Assembly: GCA_025451115.1 (NCBI GenBank)
Contig: JANWKZ010000033.1
Location: forward strand, 1 to 35,548
Direction of reading: 5' to 3'
Length of the DNA stretch: 35,548 nt
Source of the DNA: Bacteroidia bacterium
GTDB taxonomy: Bacteria > Bacteroidota > Bacteroidia > B-17B0 > Aurantibacillaceae
Made by a program: the position numbers and the translations under genes. The notes beneath the pieces were generated by a model that was given only the letters and a program-made list of their open reading frames with translations, did no database searches and had not been told where the DNA came from. Below, one piece after another: positions 29,939 to 35,548 of the stretch. The first letter of the stretch is position 1. Every line of letters starts with the position of its first letter.

Positions 29939-31431
29939 TAGCCCCGGGCAAAAAAAGGTTCCTATTCGCGCTCTCTTTTACGGAAGGCGGGGCTGTTATG
30001 GCAACCGAACTGATAGGCGCTAAAATTCTTGCCCCCTATTTTGGCACTTCCCTTTATGTTTGGACCTGCGTAATGGCATTGACCTTAGGCGGACTGGCAG
30101 GTGGTTATTTTTTCGGCGGGAAGTTATCTCAAAAGGTAAATTCGGAAAAGATCCTGTTTACAACCGTTCTTTTTGCGGCAGTGTACATGTGTATCCTTCC
30201 ATTTTTTTCGCCACTCTTTTTATCGCTGGCGGGACTCACTTCCTTAATTCCCGCTGTGTTGATCGGCAGCGCTGTTGTTTTATTGCCACCTGTTTTTTTA
30301 ATGGGCATGGTCTCACCCCTATTGATAAAATCGTTGACCGAAAAAGCGGAAGAAAGCGGCAAGAGAGCCGGTGAGGTTTATGCCATCTCAACGGTTGGCG
30401 GTATACTATTTTGTTTTCTAACAGGATTTTATTTGATCCCGCAATTGGGCCTGCAATATTCCTTACTGCTTGTATCGGGATTGCTCGTAATTTTTCCGGT
30501 CATATATTTTATTAAAGGAAAGAATTACTTCTCTACACTTATTTATTTTGTTTGCGCAGCCGGACTCATTTACAGCGCGGCAAAGAAAACAAATTCAGTC
30601 TATGTTTCAGAGGGACTCCTTGGCAAATTAGAGATCCGCGATGATCTTTACCAGTTCAGTACAAATACCGAACGCGAACCCTGTCGCCTTCTCCTGATGA
30701 ATAACGTGATACAATCGGCTATGAGCCTGAAGACCGGTGAATCAAAGCTGGAATACACTTCGCTTATTCAGAAGAACCTTGATACGCTTGGCAAAAAACC
30801 GAAGAATGTTCTATTGCTGGGGCTCGGAGGAGGCGTGCTGGCGAATGAATTTGCAAAGCGAAATATGCTGGTTACCGCAGTTGAATTAGATCCGCGCGTT
30901 GTTGAAGTAGCAAAAGATTATTTCAGCCTGAACAAAGGTGTGGAGATCATACAAGATGACGCACGTCATGCTTTGTACGGGATAAATAAAAAATTCGATC
31001 TGGTGATGCTTGATCTTTTTCATGGCGAGACCACACCTTCACATGTTTTGAGTGTGGAGAGTTTTGAAAGGTTAAAATCGCTGTTAAATGAAGATGGACT
31101 GATCGTTCTGAATACTTATGGCTATTTAAAGGATAAAACAGCAGAAGGCAACCTGATCCTGCTGAACACTTTACAAAAGGCAGGCTTGAATTATAAAATT
31201 TGCTGGGTGGGCGACAAAACCCACGAGGACTTCCGAAATTTCGAGATCTTTTGCTCCATTGAACCGATCCAGCAAAACCTGGTGGCACAGTTGGAAGAAA
31301 AAATTCCGGATGTGGGAGAGATAGTGATCAATACAGATGCAAAGCCGGTTTTAGAATACGCCAATGCCCGTGCTGCCAAAAGATGGAGATTTGAGTATTT
31401 AAGGAACTTCGTAAGGATGACTCCACTGTAA
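29935..31431 (+). CDS. Fused MFS-like membrane domain / spermidine-synthase-like methyltransferase-fold protein, GTG start
   Basis: N-terminal TM region (ATELIGAKILAPYFGTSLYVWTCVMALTLGGLAGGYFFGG), C-terminal NVLLLGLGGGVLANEF...VELDPRVVEVAKDYF...DLVMLDLFHG; 4-nt GTGA overlap with previous gene. Confidence 0.88.
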   Translation: MIAPGKKRFLFALSFTEGGAVMATELIGAKILAPYFGTSLYVWTCVMALTLGGLAGGYFFGGKLSQKVNSEKILFTTVLFAAVYMCILPFFSPLFLSLAGLTSLIPAVLIGSAVVLLPPVFLMGMVSPLLIKSLTEKAEESGKRAGEVYAISTVGGILFCFLTGFYLIPQLGLQYSLLLVSGLLVIFPVIYFIKGKNYFSTLIYFVCAAGLIYSAAKKTNSVYVSEGLLGKLEIRDDLYQFSTNTEREPCRLLLMNNVIQSAMSLKTGESKLEYTSLIQKNLDTLGKKPKNVLLLGLGGGVLANEFAKRNMLVTAVELDPRVVEVAKDYFSLNKGVEIIQDDARHALYGINKKFDLVMLDLFHGETTPSHVLSVESFERLKSLLNEDGLIVLNTYGYLKDKTAEGNLILLNTLQKAGLNYKICWVGDKTHEDFRNFEIFCSIEPIQQNLVAQLEEKIPDVGEIVINTDAKPVLEYANARAAKRWRFEYLRNFVRMTPL

Positions 31432-31439
31432 GAGTTGTG

Positions 31440-33554
31440 TCAGACCCGAACTCCAATCAAAAGAACATCGTCCACTTGCTCTAATTCTCCCATCCACTCC
31501 TGCAGGTTTTTATCGAGTTGGGCCTTTTGCTCTTCCATCGGCAAATTACAATTTGCAAGTAGCAATCGTTCCAATTGCTTATACATGAATTTTTTTCCTT
31601 TCGGGCCGCCAAACTGATCCGGAAATCCATCTGTTAAGAGATATACAGTATCCCCTTTTTGCAGCTCCACTGTGCGAAGAACAAAAGGTTCGTGATCACG
31701 AGGCGATTTTCCCACCGGCATTTTATCTGCAGCGTGACTGGTTACTTCATTATTCCTTACGAGATAAAAAGAATTATTAGCGGCCGCGTATTCGAGCGTA
31801 TTTGTTTTGAAATCAAAGGCCGTCAATACGCAGTCCATTCCGTCCTTTCCACCTTCTGCACTACCATCGTCCTTTAGCGAATTGATCAAACGACTGCGTG
31901 TATGGTTCAATATTTCGTTGGGTTTTTCAAGGTGTTTTTCGTTCACAGCCTCATTGAGGAACGATATGTTGAGCAGGCTCATAAAAGCGCCCGGCACACC
32001 GTGACCTGTACTGTCGGCCGTAACGAGGTAAAATCGGTTATGCGAGTGTGTTGCCCAATAGAAATCGCCACTTACGATATCTTTTGGCCGGAAATACACA
32101 AAATACTCGGGCAGATTCTCTGTTAAAAGAGCATCACTTGCCAAAAGTGCTCTTTGAATACGTTGTGCATAGGTGATCGAATCCACAATTTCCTTTTGCT
32201 TGTGTTCGATCACATGGTTCTTTAGCTCTACCTCGGCCTTTTGCGCTTCGATGATCTTGTTCTTGCGCTTGTTGTTCTGTAAGTTCCGGTAAACGATCAC
32301 GGCCAGTATCATCACCAGCAGGAATCCGAATGAAACACCGTATATGATCAATTTCTGACGCTTACTCTCGGCCGCCGCCTCGGCAGCTCTTCTTTCTTCT
32401 TCGGCGATCATCTGCGATTCCTTCTTCTCAAACTCAAAACTCATTTCATGTTTCACCAGCTCTTTTTGCTCGGCTTCATTATCTACACTATCTTTTAAAA
32501 GAATGAATTTTTTATACGCGGCATAAGCAAGAACAGGTTTGTTCATTTTCTCATAGATCTCCGGTAGGTTCTTATATCCCTCCCGTTCGTACTCTATCAA
32601 TCCGAGTTCATGCGCCGCAGCTATCGAACGAATACTGATCTGCTCCGCTTCTTTCAGTTTGCTGAGACTTGTATAGACACTGGCAATACTGAGATCGGCC
32701 GTCAGTACACCAACCTTATCTTCCATCACAGCGTATTTAGTGTTCGCTTCCGTGAAATAGGAAAGCGCTGTTTGATACTCCTTTTTATTCTGGTAAACGG
32801 TTCCGAGATCCATAAGGGTATTAGCCACAGTATAATCATCCCCGATCTCCTTAGCCAGGGTCATGGCTTTTTCCATATACGATTTAGCCACTTCAAAATT
32901 TCTGTTTAAAAAGTGGACCTGCCCGATATTGGCCAATGATTGGGCAATACCTTCCTTATTCCCCATTTTTTCCTCCAACTTCAGGCTTCTTCCATGAAAC
33001 TCAAGCGACTTTGAAAATTCCCTGGTATTCTTGTACACATCACCCAGGGAACTCAATACATTCTTCAGAACATCTTCGGCTCCTATTTTCTCGCAGATCT
33101 TCACACAGCGCAATTCCATATCCAGGGCCTTTGCATACTCCGATATTTCGTTATACGTATTACCTATATTGCCAAGCGTCTTCGCCATACCCAGTGAATC
33201 ACGGATCTGTTCGCGGTAAGAAAGTGCCTGCTGGTAATACATCAAAGCCTGTGTGAAATCGCTTAGGTTATAATAGGCCACGCCAATTTTATGGAGAAAA
33301 AGCCCTTTACTTTTTGGTGAATGCCCGATAGAAGCCAGCATAATTCCTTGTTTGGCACAGGCGATCGCCTTTTCATACTCTCCTGCATCGAAGTATAGCT
33401 CAATGACCTTTTCTACCGAACTGATCTTTACGCTGTCGGGCTTTCCCGACTTCATTACCGCCGTGAACATAGAGTCGGCGTTCTGGGAAAATGAGGGGCA
33501 AACGGAAAATATCCAAATGATCAGAAATAGCAATATAGCGTGATGCCTGGTCAT
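31440..33554 (-). CDS. Membrane-anchored TPR protein with C-terminal SpoIIE/PP2C-type phosphatase
   Basis: Signal peptide; multiple TPRs; TM; DIVSGDFYW, TADSTGHGVPGAFMSLLN, DGMDCVLTAFD, LLTDGFPDQFGG. Confidence 0.92.
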   Translation of the reverse strand: MTRHHAILLFLIIWIFSVCPSFSQNADSMFTAVMKSGKPDSVKISSVEKVIELYFDAGEYEKAIACAKQGIMLASIGHSPKSKGLFLHKIGVAYYNLSDFTQALMYYQQALSYREQIRDSLGMAKTLGNIGNTYNEISEYAKALDMELRCVKICEKIGAEDVLKNVLSSLGDVYKNTREFSKSLEFHGRSLKLEEKMGNKEGIAQSLANIGQVHFLNRNFEVAKSYMEKAMTLAKEIGDDYTVANTLMDLGTVYQNKKEYQTALSYFTEANTKYAVMEDKVGVLTADLSIASVYTSLSKLKEAEQISIRSIAAAHELGLIEYEREGYKNLPEIYEKMNKPVLAYAAYKKFILLKDSVDNEAEQKELVKHEMSFEFEKKESQMIAEEERRAAEAAAESKRQKLIIYGVSFGFLLVMILAVIVYRNLQNNKRKNKIIEAQKAEVELKNHVIEHKQKEIVDSITYAQRIQRALLASDALLTENLPEYFVYFRPKDIVSGDFYWATHSHNRFYLVTADSTGHGVPGAFMSLLNISFLNEAVNEKHLEKPNEILNHTRSRLINSLKDDGSAEGGKDGMDCVLTAFDFKTNTLEYAAANNSFYLVRNNEVTSHAADKMPVGKSPRDHEPFVLRTVELQKGDTVYLLTDGFPDQFGGPKGKKFMYKQLERLLLANCNLPMEEQKAQLDKNLQEWMGELEQVDDVLLIGVRV

Positions 33555-33631
33555 TTAATCGAGTTAATGGCAATGAAAGTACGATTTATTTATAAAAAAG
33601 CTTGATAATACCCCTTTAGGGTGATACAGCC

Positions 33632-33665
33632 CCTCCATTTGAAGCTTAAATTCCTCCATTAGAAA
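33632..33665 (+). promoter_or_regulatory. Pair of direct repeats CCTCCATTwGAAr spaced 21 bp
   Basis: CCTCCATTTGAAG at 33632 and CCTCCATTAGAAA at 33653, upstream of the CDS starting at 33734. Confidence 0.5.
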
Positions 33666-33733
33666 GATGCTAAAATGAGATATTTTGCTATATTGCCTAC
33701 AATTTTAGAAAAATATTTTAACACCAAAATCTC

Positions 33734-35548
33734 ATGAAATCATCATTTTTTACTCAAAGAAACGTCTTATTTATCCTGGTCTTTCTTTTGACTTTTTCTT
33801 TAAACGCTACCGATCTGTATTGGATAGGTGGAACGGGTAACTGGAACGATGCGAGCCATTGGTCTACTACATCCGGTGGTGCTGCCGGCGCGGTAATACC
33901 TACTGCCGCCGATAATGTATTTTTTGATGCGAATTCTTTCACCGTCCCAAGTCAAACAGTTACCATAAATAGCACGGCGGCCTGTGCCGACATGGATTGG
34001 ACGGGAGCGGCCTTTAGTCCTCACCTAACCTCTAACGGAGGAGCTCCCTTAAGCATCCACGGCTCACTTACCTTTATTTCTGCCATGACATTTAACATGG
34101 TAAATAGTGATGTTTATTTCAGGGGAACTACATCCGGCAAAACCATTACCTCGGCCGGGCAAACGTTTAACACTTCAGCTATTTTTGATGGAATTGGAGC
34201 TAGCTGGGCCTTGATGGACGCCTTTACAGGAAACAGTTATTTTAATCTTATAAATGGAAGTGTTAGTTCTAATAACAATACCATAACATGTGGCTATTTG
34301 ACTTCAAACAGTGGGCTTACCAGGAGCCTTAATCTTGGCACTTCTACAGTTAATGTCACGGCCCCGGGCGGTACATTTGACGTAAGTACAACAGGCTTAA
34401 CATTCAATGGAGCATCATCAACTATCAATTTCACCAATAGCGGAGCAAATATCCTAAACGGAGCTGCACATACTTTCAATAAGGTAAATTGGACTCACGC
34501 TGCAGGGAGTGGTTCAGTAAATGGTTCCGGTTCTATTCAAACAATATCATTTACCGGCACAGGTCTTTTTTATTTTACTGGCGCGGTTACAAAGATCGTT
34601 TCAAACTTATTTCTTGGGTTACAAAGTAACTCTCCTGTTGATACTTTAAATCTTGCCGCGGGTTCTACTTGCGAAGTGGTGGCCGGTTATACAACAGCTG
34701 TTAAGGCTATTAATGCAAATGGCACGTGTGCCTCTCCAGTCATTTTTCAGAAATCTGCCGGAGCACAACCTGCAGGCTTTAGTTCCATATCGCCGATCCT
34801 GGTAAATTATGCCCGGATAAATAACATTGCTGCAAGTGGTTCTACATTTACAGCCAACAACAGCTTTGATCTTGGGGGTAATACAGGTTGGATAATCAAT
34901 ACTCCTGCATCGCAAAACCTCTATTGGGTTGGAGGAACCGGAAACTGGAATAATGCGGCGCACTGGTCATTTACCAGCGGAGGTTCGGGAGGCGCTTGTA
35001 TTCCAAACAAATATGACAATGTATTTTTTGATGCCAACTCATTTTCAGGGTCTTCGACGATCACTATAAACGTCATCTCTGAATGCAATAACATGAATTG
35101 GACCGGGGCCATCAACACTCCCACGCTGAATGGAGCCAGCGACCTTAACATATACGGATCTCTGACATTGATCTCGGCTATGACGAATAGCTTTAACGGA
35201 AAACTCTATTTCAGATCCACCGCGTCAGGAAATAACATCACTTCGGCCGGGAAATCGTTTACTAATGAGGTTCATTTTGATGGCGCTAATGCAGACTGGA
35301 CATTACAGGATGCTCTTACACTAACAGGTTTAGCGGGAGCCTTGTTTTTGGACAATGGATATCTTGTTACGAACGATCAAACGGTGTCATTCTATAATTT
35401 TAGTACCTCAGGCACCAATACCAGGGGATTATACTTAGGGACTTCAACTATTACTATATCCGGTGCAAATGGAAGTGGGTACGCCTGGTGGGGAGATGGT
35501 TCTAATTTTTCTGTTGATGGAAGCACCTCTACAATTATTTGCACTCAC
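33734..35548 (+). CDS. Large secreted repeat protein (adhesin/beta-strand-repeat type), 3' truncated by window end
   Basis: Open for 605 codons from ATG 33734 (MKSSFFTQRNVLFILVFLLTFSLNATDLYWIGGTGNWNDASHWS...) to the window end; missing from the supplied ORF track because no stop is reached. Two copies of LYW(I/V)GGTGNWN(D/N)A(S/A)HWS, 368 aa apart. Confidence 0.88.
   Translation, partial: MKSSFFTQRNVLFILVFLLTFSLNATDLYWIGGTGNWNDASHWSTTSGGAAGAVIPTAADNVFFDANSFTVPSQTVTINSTAACADMDWTGAAFSPHLTSNGGAPLSIHGSLTFISAMTFNMVNSDVYFRGTTSGKTITSAGQTFNTSAIFDGIGASWALMDAFTGNSYFNLINGSVSSNNNTITCGYLTSNSGLTRSLNLGTSTVNVTAPGGTFDVSTTGLTFNGASSTINFTNSGANILNGAAHTFNKVNWTHAAGSGSVNGSGSIQTISFTGTGLFYFTGAVTKIVSNLFLGLQSNSPVDTLNLAAGSTCEVVAGYTTAVKAINANGTCASPVIFQKSAGAQPAGFSSISPILVNYARINNIAASGSTFTANNSFDLGGNTGWIINTPASQNLYWVGGTGNWNNAAHWSFTSGGSGGACIPNKYDNVFFDANSFSGSSTITINVISECNNMNWTGAINTPTLNGASDLNIYGSLTLISAMTNSFNGKLYFRSTASGNNITSAGKSFTNEVHFDGANADWTLQDALTLTGLAGALFLDNGYLVTNDQTVSFYNFSTSGTNTRGLYLGTSTITISGANGSGYAWWGDGSNFSVDGSTSTIICTH

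Noticed and set aside
33754-35151. Minus-strand ORFs 33754-33942, 33800-34024, 34294-34479, 34646-34963 and 34921-35151
   Set aside because: They are antisense shadows of the long + strand repeat protein; similar C-termini (FQLPVPP/FQFPVPP) arise from the repeat itself.

Overview
Chromosomal segment of a Bacteroidota bacterium, judged from the type IX secretion (T9SS) C-terminal domain, TAnnTTTG promoters, general lack of Shine-Dalgarno (SD) sequences, and typical Bacteroidota families. Most of it is compact housekeeping sequence: parE, two M1 metallopeptidases, a 1-acyl-glycerol-phosphate acyltransferase, gatC, a six-gene minus-strand run ligA-DUF6913-bioD-bioA-yhhQ-like-sanA-like, an rsmF-like gene, ispE, tsaC/sua5, frr, serC, a 3-hydroxyacyl-CoA dehydrogenase, a large Asp-box (VPS10/sortilin-like) protein, a GT-C membrane protein coupled to an MFS/spermidine-synthase-like fusion, and a TPR-SpoIIE phosphatase. 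At the right edge a large secreted protein with a 368-aa internal repeat runs off the window and is absent from the supplied ORF track. I see no CRISPR array, rRNA, tRNA, transposase or recognisable defence system. The least-explained signal is a set of five intergenic elements between 16.9 and 28.3 kb. They differ in sequence but share an architecture: tandem 7-nt words (TAACTTn, TAAAATT, TAAGGAG, TAATTCG, TAATCAC), usually folded into a palindrome, and four of the five sit at or within 2 nt of a stop codon. Other leads are a REP-like palindrome read through in frame inside the rsmF-like gene, a strong double SD upstream of a small acidic DUF2795 protein, promoter elements placed so close to start codons that leaderless mRNAs are predicted, and a 21-bp-spaced direct repeat upstream of the giant surface protein. 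All family calls are from reading the sequence; no database search was run.
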